A DNA stretch of 50,708 bases, taken from the NCBI GenBank assembly GCA_019639115.1, contig JAHBSM010000014.1, forward strand, positions 1 through 50,708. The letters are read 5' to 3'. A model generated the notes under the pieces. That model saw nothing but the letters and a program-made list of their open reading frames with translations, was not told the origin of the DNA and made no database searches. This stretch comes from Acidobacteriota bacterium. Lineage in GTDB: Bacteria; Acidobacteriota; Blastocatellia; Pyrinomonadales; Pyrinomonadaceae. Both the position numbers and the translations under genes were made by a program. This document shows positions 33,596-41,654 of this stretch, in pieces (the first letter of the stretch is position 1; the number at the start of each line of letters is the position of its first letter).

Positions 33596-33741
33596 TTAAT
33601 TTCCCGAATATCGGCAAGTTGAGTTTGGTTCGATGACGGCATTTTAACACCTGTTCGATATCATTTGACAACCACGCATCTTGATATTACGGTTTTAGTT
33701 TGGCTTTAGCTATTATTTGGCAGGAGACCATTTAGCTCAAG

Positions 33742-34041
33742 ATGACCTACATCGTTACCGAACCCTGTGTGGATTGTAAATACACCGACTGCGCCGCTGT
33801 GTGTCCGGTCGAAGCTTTCCACGAAACTCCCGACCGACTGCTCATTAATCCCGACACCTGCATCGACTGCGATGCATGCTTGCCGGAGTGTCCGGTCGAA
33901 GCGATCTTTTCGGATATGTCGGTGCCCGAGCAGTATCTAAATTGGCTCGAACTCAACAAAGACGCCGAGAACTATCCGATCATCAGTACAAAGCAGCCAG
34001 CCCTTTTTGGATCGACCTGCAAGGGCCAGCCTGAGGCCTGA
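33742..34041 (+). CDS. fdxA: 7Fe ferredoxin ([3Fe-4S][4Fe-4S])
   Basis: A 99-residue electron carrier. The first cluster region is CVDCKYTDCAAVCPVEAF, the second CIDCDACLPECPVEAI, which is the FdxA layout where the first Cys set binds a 3Fe or 4Fe cluster and the second a 4Fe cluster. The C-terminal extension with WLELNKDAENYP is also typical. Divergent from glpX with a 146-base gap that contains a TTGACA box. A GC-rich hairpin follows the gene. Confidence 0.9.
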   Translation: MTYIVTEPCVDCKYTDCAAVCPVEAFHETPDRLLINPDTCIDCDACLPECPVEAIFSDMSVPEQYLNWLELNKDAENYPIISTKQPALFGSTCKGQPEA

Positions 34042-34067
34042 TCGCATACAAAAAATTACCTTGACGA

Positions 34068-34098
34068 GAGGCTGCCTCGACCGTGAGGCGGCCTCTTT
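34068..34098 (+). terminator. Probable terminator after the 7Fe ferredoxin
   Basis: Stem GAGGCTGCCTC / GAGGCGGCCTC (11 bp, one wobble), loop GACCGT, followed by only three T. Strong stem, weak T-run. Confidence 0.65.
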
Positions 34099-34197
34099 CG
34101 GTCTGGCCCAGAGCGAGCACCGCAGTATTTTTTTGTGGGATATGGCACGTTTTAAGTGTATGATTGCGTTTGCTTTACGGAATTGGAGGGCGAACGT

Positions 34198-35391
34198 ATG
34201 CCTGATACGGGAACGGTCACTGCAAAGCGAACATATCGAAAAGAAGTGGACTGGCGCAGCAAGGTCATGGTGCTGTTCGGCACACGGCCCGAGATCGTCA
34301 AGCTAGCACCCGTCATCCACGAGCTCCGCAAAAGGTTCTTCCAGACTGTCGTTGTATCCTCGAGCCAGCACAAGCATCTCATCCGTCCTTTCCTCGAAAC
34401 ACTTGATGTAGAGGTCGATTTCGATCTCGGTGTAATGAAGCGTGGACAATCGCCGAATGACGTCGCTTCGAGAGTGATTGCCAAGATGGACAAACTCCTC
34501 GTCGCCGAGGAGCCAGATCTCGTCCTCGTTCAGGGAGATACGACCACAACGCTCGCCGGCGCGGTCGCTGCGTTCAATCGCGGGATACGGGTCGGACACG
34601 TCGAAGCCGGACTCCGATCCGGCAATCCGCTGAGCCCTTTTCCGGAGGAAATGAACCGCAGGCTCGTCTCGCAGGTTACCTCGTTCCATTTCGCGGCTAC
34701 GGAAAAGAACCGCCGAAACCTCCTGTCGGAAGGAGTTTCGACCGAGAAGATATTCGTCACGGGCAATCCTGTGGTCGATGCTCTCAGATCGATGCTCAAG
34801 GGCCTGGAACCGAGCGAGCGCATCGCCGGCCTGATCGAATCGACGAAAGGCAAACGGCGGCTGCTCGTCACTACCCACCGCCGCGAGAGCTTTGGTCCGG
34901 CGATGGAAGCCAATATGAAGGTGCTGCGTGATTTCGTCGCTAGGAACTCCGACGTGTCACTTATCTTTCCCGTCCATCCGAATCCTAACGTCAAGGCTCT
35001 GGCACGCGAACTGTTGGCCAAACGCGATCGGATACACTTGCTGGAACCGCTCGACTATTCTGATTTTCTAGCAGTGATGCGTTCGGCATGGCTGATCGTG
35101 TCCGATTCAGGCGGAGTGCAGGAAGAAGCGCCGAGCCTGGGCAAACCGCTTCTGGTCCTCAGAGAGAACACGGAGCGTCCCGAGGCGATACACGCAGGCG
35201 TTGCAAAGCTCGTCGGCAGCGACCCAAACGTCCTCAAACGGCTCCTCGATGAGAATCACTCGGTCGATACATGGATCCGTTCGGTCAAGGAGGTCGCAAA
35301 TCCGTTTGGCGACGGCAAGTCCGCACCGAGGATCGTCCGCGTGATCGAGGAAAAGCTCGCAATGCGTTCCAAACGCGTCAACGCCGCATAA
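34198..35391 (+). CDS. wecB: UDP-N-acetylglucosamine 2-epimerase family enzyme
   Basis: A 397-residue enzyme of the WecB/WbpI family. Motifs: GTRPEIVKLAPVIHELRKR near the N-terminus, VQGDTTTTLAGA, VGHVEAGLRSGNPLSPFPEEMNR and SDSGGVQEEAPSLGKPLLVLRENTERPEA, containing the conserved His and Glu residues of the active site. WecB makes UDP-ManNAc; WbpI/WlbD make the 2-epimer of UDP-GlcNAc(3NAc)A. The nearby aminotransferase, dehydrogenase and acyltransferase make the latter attractive. ATG 34198 is preceded by TTGGAGGG. It heads the polysaccharide locus. Confidence 0.88.
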   Translation: MPDTGTVTAKRTYRKEVDWRSKVMVLFGTRPEIVKLAPVIHELRKRFFQTVVVSSSQHKHLIRPFLETLDVEVDFDLGVMKRGQSPNDVASRVIAKMDKLLVAEEPDLVLVQGDTTTTLAGAVAAFNRGIRVGHVEAGLRSGNPLSPFPEEMNRRLVSQVTSFHFAATEKNRRNLLSEGVSTEKIFVTGNPVVDALRSMLKGLEPSERIAGLIESTKGKRRLLVTTHRRESFGPAMEANMKVLRDFVARNSDVSLIFPVHPNPNVKALARELLAKRDRIHLLEPLDYSDFLAVMRSAWLIVSDSGGVQEEAPSLGKPLLVLRENTERPEAIHAGVAKLVGSDPNVLKRLLDENHSVDTWIRSVKEVANPFGDGKSAPRIVRVIEEKLAMRSKRVNAA

Positions 35392-35416
35392 GGAACGCTC
35401 CGACAGGCGTTTCGTA

Positions 35417-37114
35417 ATGGCAAACAGGCCTCAAGATCGTGATAAGCATCTCCTGACAGTTCTTGTCGAGGATTACTTCCACGTCGGAGCTTTTGAAGAC
35501 CTGATCCAACAGCGGAACTGGGGCAACTTCGAGCCGCGATACGAACAGAACACGCTCAAGACGCTCGACCTGCTCGACGAATTCAATACAAAGGCTACGT
35601 TTTTTGTACTTGGCTGGATCGCGGAACAGAACCCGTCGCTGGTTCGCGAGATCGCCGCCCGCGGACACGAGGTCGCGAGCCGCGGTTTCTATCACCGCGG
35701 GCTAAAGAACCTGACGGCCGACGAATTCCGCGCCGACCTGTGCCGATCGAACGAAGCGATAGAATCCGCTACCGGACAAAAGGTGATCGGTTACAGGGCC
35801 GCTGAAAAACTGCGATTCGATCGTGACGAATGGATATTCGAAGCGCTGGCGGACGAAGGCTTTGCCTACGATGCCTCGTTCATGCCTGCCCGCAGGGACG
35901 GCCGGACACGACGATTCGCACATCAAGTGCACAGTTCGGGCCGAGCAGTTTGGGAGTTTCCTTATTCGACACGCGACCTCGGGCTAGGCTTGCTGGCGAT
36001 CTCGGGCGGCAACTATTTTCGCCAGATTCCTTATACGATGACGCGCGGGGCCGTGCGAGGCTGGAATACCCGGACCGATGCTCCGTTCGTTTCATATTTC
36101 CATGTTTGGGAGCTGGATCCTGAGCAGCCGCGCATCTCCGCTGCGTCGCGGTTCAACCGGATCCGCCACTATCGCAAACTCGATAAGATGGAATGGATCC
36201 TGCGTGAGAATCTGGCCGCCTATGATTGCCTAAGCATCGCGGAACATCTCGGGCTCGCGGAACCGCCGCCTGACGCCGATGGCATAGCCGAGCCGGTCGT
36301 TCGCGAATCCATTAACCTCACCGCCGACGCCACGCCCGCAACGATCGTTATTCCCTGTTACAACGAAGAGGAAGCTCTTCCGTATCTTGCTAATACGCTT
36401 CGCAAGGTCGAGGTCGCAATGGCGGAGGCGGGATACGGCACCGATCTCTTGTTCGTGAATGATCACAGCACGGACCGCACGCTTGACCGGCTAAGCGATA
36501 TCTTCGGCGATATGCCTAATGTCCGTATCATAAGCCACGCTCAGAATAAAGGTGTCGCCGCCGGCATCATGACCGGTATCAGCGAGGCGCGGACAGAGAT
36601 CGTCTGCTCAATGGATTGTGATTGCACATACGATCCGCTCGAACTCGCCCGGATGGTGCCGCTACTCAATGACGGCGTCGATCTGGTGACAGCGTCGCCG
36701 TATCACCGGGAAGGCAAGGTCAGGAACGTCCCCGGCTGGCGCCTTTTCCTATCAAAAGGAGCCTCGTTCCTTTACCGCAGAGTGCTCCGTTCGAAGATAG
36801 CTACATACACGAGTTGTTTTCGCGTGTATCGCCGCTCGGCATTTGCCGAAATGAAGCTTGACGAGTCGGGTTTTCTCGGCGTGGCGGAGATGCTCGGGCG
36901 TCTCGATCTCGCCGGCGGCAAGATCATCGAGTTCCCCGCTGTCCTTGAGGTACGACTCTTTGGTAACTCAAAGATGAAGACCGCACGCACCATCGTAGGC
37001 CACGTCAGCTTACTTATGCGGTTATTGAAGTTGCGGTATTTTGGGAATTTCCTTCCGATTGAACCTTCTTCTGGTCAGGACGAGCTTTTAGCCTCCGAAT
37101 CTACGACCGAATAA
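35417..37114 (+). CDS. Polysaccharide deacetylase-like domain fused to GT2 glycosyltransferase
   Basis: A 565-residue two-domain protein. Residues 1-285 are homologous to the NodB-type deacetylases with DUF3473 tail (VEDYFHVGAFE, ATFFVLGWIAE, GYRA, WELDPEQPR). Key sites differ from the family: the D-x-E-D motif reads LVED (Leu16), the metal His of SHGYSH is Arg89 in SRGFYH, the RAPS loop reads RAAE, and HPWE reads HVWE. The domain is therefore probably not a working deacetylase. Residues 300-565 are a GT2 glycosyltransferase with VIPCYNEEEAL, FVNDHSTDRT and the metal motif SMDCDCTYDP, plus a C-terminal amphipathic part. It is 25 bases after the epimerase gene. Substrate unknown. Confidence 0.85.
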   Translation: MANRPQDRDKHLLTVLVEDYFHVGAFEDLIQQRNWGNFEPRYEQNTLKTLDLLDEFNTKATFFVLGWIAEQNPSLVREIAARGHEVASRGFYHRGLKNLTADEFRADLCRSNEAIESATGQKVIGYRAAEKLRFDRDEWIFEALADEGFAYDASFMPARRDGRTRRFAHQVHSSGRAVWEFPYSTRDLGLGLLAISGGNYFRQIPYTMTRGAVRGWNTRTDAPFVSYFHVWELDPEQPRISAASRFNRIRHYRKLDKMEWILRENLAAYDCLSIAEHLGLAEPPPDADGIAEPVVRESINLTADATPATIVIPCYNEEEALPYLANTLRKVEVAMAEAGYGTDLLFVNDHSTDRTLDRLSDIFGDMPNVRIISHAQNKGVAAGIMTGISEARTEIVCSMDCDCTYDPLELARMVPLLNDGVDLVTASPYHREGKVRNVPGWRLFLSKGASFLYRRVLRSKIATYTSCFRVYRRSAFAEMKLDESGFLGVAEMLGRLDLAGGKIIEFPAVLEVRLFGNSKMKTARTIVGHVSLLMRLLKLRYFGNFLPIEPSSGQDELLASESTTE

Positions 37115-37123
37115 AGGGAATCT

Positions 37124-38353
37124 ATGACACCAGTTGCAACACCCGAACGGCTGATGATGCTGCCGTCGGATCAGGATGCGTCCGGCAGGACATTTGACGA
37201 GACCGAGATCGCATACGTCACCGAAGCGTTGCGTTCCGGAACGCTCACGACCACCAAGGGCAAGTTCGGCAAGCTTCTCGAGCAGAGATTTGCCGAAAAA
37301 TTCGGTGCGAAATACGCATACGCCTGCACTTCCGGCTCGGCTGCGATCCATATCGCCGTCGCGACCGTAAATCCAAACCCCGGCGACGAGATCATTACGA
37401 CGTCGATCACGGACATGGGAGCGCTGACGCCGCTTATGTATCGCGGCGTCGTGCCGGTATTTGCCGAGGTTGACTCCAAGACACTCAACGTCACCGCCGA
37501 CACGATCGCTGCAAAAATAAGCGACCGCACAAAGGCGATCATCGTCACGCATCTCTTTGGCAATCCGTGCGAAATGGGCCCGATCATGGAATTGGCAAAG
37601 CGGCACAACTTGCCGGTCATCGAAGATTCGGCACAGACCTTTCTCGCAAAATGCGGCGACGCGTTCGCAGGCACGATCGGCGACATCGGCTGTTTCTCGC
37701 TCCAACAGGGCAAGCACATGACCACAGGCGAAGGCGGCATGGTCGTCACCAATGACGAAAAGCTGGCTCGTCACATGTTCTTATACATCAACAAGGCCTG
37801 GGGCTACGGTGACGCGAATCCGGACCATTATTTTATGGCCTTGAACTACCGCATCAGCGAACTGCAGGCTGCGGCGGCGCTGGGCCAGCTGGAAAAGCTC
37901 GAGGAATGCGTTGCAAATCGTCAACGAACGGCCGCGATGTTTGCCGAACTGCTAAAAGGCATCGACGGCATCGAAACGCCCGTAATCGCAGACAATGCGA
38001 CGCATGTTTATTGGAAATACCCGCTCACCGTTGACGACAACGTTATCGAAGGCGGCTCGCCCGCACTTGCGAGCCTTTTGAAAGAGAAGAACATCTTCTC
38101 CGCACCGCGTTACATCGTGAAACCGGCATTCATGTGCCAGGTCTTTCAGGAAAAGAACACGCTCGGCGACAGCCAATTCCCGTTCAACCTCGCCCGCGAC
38201 GGAGCAGTCGATTACGCGATGGAAAATTATCCGATGACGGCGAAGGCTCTTCACGACGTGCTCGTGCTGCCGTGGAATGAAAAATACACCGATGAGCACG
38301 TGCGCTACATCGCGGACAATGTGAGGATCGCGGCGAGCAAGCTGAGGAAGTAA
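37124..38353 (+). CDS. DegT/DnrJ/EryC1 family PLP aminotransferase
   Basis: A 409-residue sugar aminotransferase. The core shows AYACTSGSAAIHIAVATVNPNPGDEII, ITDMGALTPLMYRGVVPVFAEV, VTHLFGNPCEM, VIEDSAQ and FSLQQGKHMTTGEGG, the last with the PLP-binding Lys. It converts a keto nucleotide sugar to an amino sugar (WbpE/WlbC type when 3-amino-uronic acids are made). The order with the next two genes matches the wbp/wlb pathway. Start ATG 37124 lies 9 bases after the fusion gene stop. Confidence 0.88.
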   Translation: MTPVATPERLMMLPSDQDASGRTFDETEIAYVTEALRSGTLTTTKGKFGKLLEQRFAEKFGAKYAYACTSGSAAIHIAVATVNPNPGDEIITTSITDMGALTPLMYRGVVPVFAEVDSKTLNVTADTIAAKISDRTKAIIVTHLFGNPCEMGPIMELAKRHNLPVIEDSAQTFLAKCGDAFAGTIGDIGCFSLQQGKHMTTGEGGMVVTNDEKLARHMFLYINKAWGYGDANPDHYFMALNYRISELQAAAALGQLEKLEECVANRQRTAAMFAELLKGIDGIETPVIADNATHVYWKYPLTVDDNVIEGGSPALASLLKEKNIFSAPRYIVKPAFMCQVFQEKNTLGDSQFPFNLARDGAVDYAMENYPMTAKALHDVLVLPWNEKYTDEHVRYIADNVRIAASKLRK

Positions 38354-38357
38354 TTTC

Positions 38358-38407
38358 ACCGCATAGGAGCATAGAAACAATGCAAAAAGCCTATGTACCT
38401 ATGCGGT
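38358..38407. repeat. Long inverted repeat between aminotransferase and dehydrogenase genes
   Basis: Arms ACCGCATAGGAGCATAG (38358-38374) and CTATGTACCTATGCGGT (38391-38407) pair over 17 bp with two mismatches; the outer 10 bp are perfect. The loop is 16 bases. There is no T-run, so it is not a simple terminator. It resembles the class of dispersed hairpin elements found between genes in environmental genomes. Confidence 0.75.
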
Positions 38408-38420
38408 TCAAACTTTTTAT

Positions 38421-39419
38421 ATGAATAAGCTTAAATTTGGATTAGTAGGAGCCGGTGGTATTGCACAGGCATACGCACAGGCTTTTAACGAGAGCACTTG
38501 CTGCGAATTGGCCGCGGTCGCCGACGTGCGTCCCGAGGCAGCAGCCGCTCTGGCCGAGATCGTCGCAGGCAAGGCTTACGACGACTATAGGCAGTTGGCC
38601 GAGGCTGAGCTCGATGCGGTCATCATCGCGACGCCTCCGGCGACGCATGCTGACATCGCTTGCTACTTCCTGGATAAAAAGATCCCCGTTCTGTGCGAGA
38701 AACCGCTGACGACCAACGTCGTTGATGCCGAACGTATGATCGCGGCCGCAGAAAAGGCCGGCGTTCAGTTCACGATGGCGTCAAAATTTCGCTACTGCGA
38801 GGACGTGATCAAAGCAAAGGGAATCATCGCCGGCGGAGCCCTGGGCGAGATACTCCAGTTCGAGAATGCCTTCACGGCAAAGGTAGATATGTCCTCTCGT
38901 TGGAATAGCGATGAGGCCCTATCAGGCGGCGGCGTATTGATCGACAACGGCACACACAGTGTTGACATTATCCGATACATGCTCGGTGCGATCGACTCCG
39001 TGCTGGTCGTAGATGCGGGCGGCTCGCAGGGCCTCGCAGTGGACGAGAACGTAAAGATGTTCGCCAAGACCCGAGATGGTGTCACCGCCAGCGTTGACCT
39101 CACTTGGGGCATAAACAAAGAGCTGCCGAACTTCGTCAGCGTTTACGGAACGCATGGCACGCTTCATATCGGTTGGCGTGAATCGAGATATAAAACTAAT
39201 TCGAGCCCCGATTGGACAGTATTTGGCTCGGGATACGACAAGGTGGCGTCCTTCAAGGGTAAGATCGACAATTTTGCCCGCGCTCTCCGCAGCAAAGAGG
39301 AGCTGTACATCACGCCGGAAGACGCTTTGGCCAGCGTCCGCGCGATCGAAGCGGCTTACCGTTCAATGAGGCAGAATCTCTGGCAGCCAGTCGTCGAGAG
39401 AAAAATGGCCGCGAATTAA
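38421..39419 (+). CDS. Gfo/Idh/MocA family oxidoreductase
   Basis: A 332-residue NAD(P)-dependent sugar dehydrogenase. The Rossmann motif is GLVGAGGIAQAYAQAF, the family signature VLCEKPLTTNVVDAERM carries the catalytic Lys, and the His-containing helix is LIDNGTHSVDIIRY. In a WbpB/WlbA-like role it would oxidise UDP-GlcNAcA at C3. Acts with the aminotransferase upstream and the acyltransferase that starts two bases after its stop. Family certain; exact substrate is inferred from neighbours. Confidence 0.88.
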   Translation: MNKLKFGLVGAGGIAQAYAQAFNESTCCELAAVADVRPEAAAALAEIVAGKAYDDYRQLAEAELDAVIIATPPATHADIACYFLDKKIPVLCEKPLTTNVVDAERMIAAAEKAGVQFTMASKFRYCEDVIKAKGIIAGGALGEILQFENAFTAKVDMSSRWNSDEALSGGGVLIDNGTHSVDIIRYMLGAIDSVLVVDAGGSQGLAVDENVKMFAKTRDGVTASVDLTWGINKELPNFVSVYGTHGTLHIGWRESRYKTNSSPDWTVFGSGYDKVASFKGKIDNFARALRSKEELYITPEDALASVRAIEAAYRSMRQNLWQPVVERKMAAN

Positions 39420-39420
39420 A

Positions 39421-40074
39421 ATGACCCGAATTCATCCGACAGCGATCATCGAGGACGGCGTCACATTCGGCGATGGCACGAGCGTGTGGGACAACGTCCA
39501 CATACGCCACGGCGCGTCGATCGGTGACGAATGCATAATCGGCGAAAAGACATACATCGCCTACGACGTAAACATCGGTAACCGCGTCAAGATCAACGCG
39601 ATGGTCTATATCTGCGCGGCCGTTACGATCGAGGACGGCGTGATGATATCGGCCTCGACAACGTTCACTAACGATCGTTTCCCGCGTGCGACGTTTCCGG
39701 ATCTAAAAAGCTTGCGGCCGTCAGAACCCGATGAACATACGCTGCCTACGCTCGTTCGCGAGGGAGCGACTATCGGTGCCGGCTGCATCATCGGCAACGA
39801 CCTCGAGATAGGACGTTGGGCGATGGTCGGGATGGGCTCGGTCGTGACAAAGAGCGTGCCGGATTTTCATCTCGTTTTGGGTTCGCCCGCGAGATCGATC
39901 GGTGCGGTCTGTAAATGCGGGCTTCTGTTTCATAAATTCGTCAATAGTGACAGCGGGGACTTTGCCTGCGAATGCGGCCTCGAATACACGATCGACGGTC
40001 TCGACGTAAGGGAAAGAAATTTAACCACAGAAAACACAGAGAGCACAGAGAATAAATTGATCAGCGTCGCGTGA
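39421..40074 (+). CDS. Left-handed beta-helix acyltransferase (WbpD/WlbB type)
   Basis: A 217-residue hexapeptide-repeat acetyltransferase. The repeats (IHPTAIIEDGVTFGDGTSVW, GASIGDECIIGEKTYIAYDV, VTIEDGVMISASTTFTNDRF) and the loop SEPDEHTLPTLVREGATIGAG match UDP-2-acetamido-3-amino-uronate N-acetyltransferases; TFTNDRFPRA is a motif of this group. A short zinc-ribbon-like tail follows (CKCGLLF and CECGLEY). The last 16 residues (RNLTTENTESTENKLI) are not family sequence: they are the translation of the ACCACAGA-type inverted repeat at 40023-40120. The stop lies inside that element. Confidence 0.88.
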   Translation: MTRIHPTAIIEDGVTFGDGTSVWDNVHIRHGASIGDECIIGEKTYIAYDVNIGNRVKINAMVYICAAVTIEDGVMISASTTFTNDRFPRATFPDLKSLRPSEPDEHTLPTLVREGATIGAGCIIGNDLEIGRWAMVGMGSVVTKSVPDFHLVLGSPARSIGAVCKCGLLFHKFVNSDSGDFACECGLEYTIDGLDVRERNLTTENTESTENKLISVA

Positions 40075-40120
40075 CCAGCGCATCCGTTGGTCCCTCCGTT
40101 CTCTCTGTGCCGTCTGTGGC
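40023..40120. repeat. ACCACAGA-type inverted-repeat element
   Basis: Left arm with ACCACAGAAAACACAGAG AGCACAGAGAA (40024-40052) and right arm TTCTCTCTGTGCCGTCTGTGG (40099-40119). The CCACAGA ends and GCACAGAG cores are complementary; the left arm carries an extra ACACAGA unit. Elements of this kind are commonly dispersed in environmental bacteria. Here the left arm lies inside the acyltransferase coding region. Confidence 0.75.
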
Positions 40121-40131
40121 AAAAGCTCTTT

Positions 40132-41607
40132 ATGCCCCAAAGCATCGCCATCGTGGGTTCCGGTTTACTCGGTATGACGCTAGCGATGCGCCTTGCCGAC
40201 GACGGGCACAAGGTAACGATCCTCGAGGCTTCCGGCGATATAGGAGGCCTGGCCGCAACATGGCATATCGGCGACCAGATCTGGGACAAACACTATCATG
40301 TGACGCTCGCGTCTGATAGTTACACACGAAAGCTGGCCGAAGACATCGGCCTGGGCGATGAGTTTCGCTGGGTGGAGACAAAGACCGGCTTCTACACCGA
40401 TGGACGGCTCTATTCGATGTCCGATACGGCTGAGTTCCTGCGGTTCCCACCGCTTGGCTTGATAGACAAATTGCGGCTCGGAGCGACGATCTTTTACGCT
40501 TCGCGCGTTACGAACTGGAAAGAGCTTGAGAAGGTCACCGTCGAACAATGGCTGACCAGGCTATCCGGAAAGCGCACGTTCGACAAGATCTGGCGGCCTC
40601 TGCTTCGCGCCAAGCTGGGCGACGCCTATCGCGAGACGTCCGCAGCATTCATCTGGGCCACGATCCGGCGTATGTACGCGGCACGGAATTCCGGACTGAA
40701 GCGCGAGATGTTCGGTTATGTACGCGGCGGCTACGGAGCGATACTTGCTCGTCTCGGCGAGGCTCTCGCCGGACGCGGCGTTAACATCGCTCTGAACTCA
40801 CCGGTCGAGACAGTGACGAGGACGGCCGACGGACGGCTGCGGGTAGTGCTTGCCTCGGCACGCCGGCGTAAGGATGCAAAACCTCGAACGATCGGAGCCG
40901 CATCCAAAGTGGCCGCATTTCATGCCTCGGCTGTCGCTCCGGGGTTTAGCGGAGCATTTATCACCGAACCGGATCCCGCGGCTCCGCAGGACAATGCAGC
41001 GTCCGCACCGCAGGCGACAACTTTCGATCGTGTCATTGTCACGGCGGCGTCGCCGGTAGCTGCGGGTATGCTGCCTCAGCTTTCGGCGGGCGAGCATGCC
41101 GATATGGCAGAGGTGCGATACCAGGGCATCGTTTGTGCGTCCGTCCTGATGCGTTGCTCGCTCTCGCCGTACTACGTGACGAATATCACTGACGAAGCTC
41201 CGTTCACCGGCGTGATCGAGATGACGGCTATGGTTGACAAGCGCGAGCTTGGCGGCAATACCCTGATCTATCTGCCGAAGTATGCTTCGCCCGACGATGA
41301 GATTTTCACACGAACCGACGATGAGATCGAGGCGACGTTCCTGGATGCTCTGCAGCGAATGTATCCGCATTTCCGTCGCGACGAGGTCATTGCCTTCAAG
41401 GTCTCGCGGGTCAAGCAGGTTTTTCCGCTTCCGACGCTGAATTATTCGGCGCATATAACGGGCCCGAGAACATCGATCGAAGGTGTTTATGTAGTTAATT
41501 CGTCACATATCACCAACGGCACTCTCAACGTGAACGAGACCGTTGCCTTGGCTGAGAACTTTTATCGTGAGCATTTCGGAGGCGATGTTCGTGACCTCGA
41601 ACGCTGA
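40132..41607 (+). CDS. FAD-dependent amine-oxidase-like protein
   Basis: A 491-residue flavoprotein with the FAD motif SIAIVGSGLLGMTLAMRLAD and TILEASGDIGGLAATW, close to protoporphyrinogen-oxidase/UDP-galactopyranose-mutase-like proteins that occur in polysaccharide loci. HYHVTLASDSYTRKLAEDIGL and YGYVRGGYGAILARLG-like segments belong to this group. A 55-residue insert rich in Ala, Pro and Arg (encoded near 40858-41020) interrupts the usual domain between LRVVLAS and FDRVIVTAASP. The end GVYVVNSSHITNGTLNVNETVALAE is the C-terminal FAD motif. ATG 40132 is chosen; the longer ORF start lies in the repeat element. Substrate unknown. Confidence 0.8.
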   Translation: MPQSIAIVGSGLLGMTLAMRLADDGHKVTILEASGDIGGLAATWHIGDQIWDKHYHVTLASDSYTRKLAEDIGLGDEFRWVETKTGFYTDGRLYSMSDTAEFLRFPPLGLIDKLRLGATIFYASRVTNWKELEKVTVEQWLTRLSGKRTFDKIWRPLLRAKLGDAYRETSAAFIWATIRRMYAARNSGLKREMFGYVRGGYGAILARLGEALAGRGVNIALNSPVETVTRTADGRLRVVLASARRRKDAKPRTIGAASKVAAFHASAVAPGFSGAFITEPDPAAPQDNAASAPQATTFDRVIVTAASPVAAGMLPQLSAGEHADMAEVRYQGIVCASVLMRCSLSPYYVTNITDEAPFTGVIEMTAMVDKRELGGNTLIYLPKYASPDDEIFTRTDDEIEATFLDALQRMYPHFRRDEVIAFKVSRVKQVFPLPTLNYSAHITGPRTSIEGVYVVNSSHITNGTLNVNETVALAENFYREHFGGDVRDLER

Positions 41608-41654
41608 TCCCAACGCTCAGCGGTCGACGGACCGGACTTATTCAGAAACAAAAC

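Noticed and set aside
33665..33693. Sigma-70 promoter for the 7Fe ferredoxin
   Set aside because: TTGACA is perfect but no good TATAAT is found at 16-18 bases; too weak to list as a feature.
34158..34186. Sigma-54-like TGGCACG upstream of the epimerase gene
   Set aside because: The -24 half TGGCACG is there, but the base at the -12 position reads AAGT rather than TTGC; the TTGC-like string occurs at the wrong spacing.
35417..36300. Exosortase (XrtA/PEP-CTERM) polysaccharide locus
   Set aside because: The deacetylase resembles that group, but no exosortase, PEP-CTERM protein or PrsK/PrsR gene is in the window.
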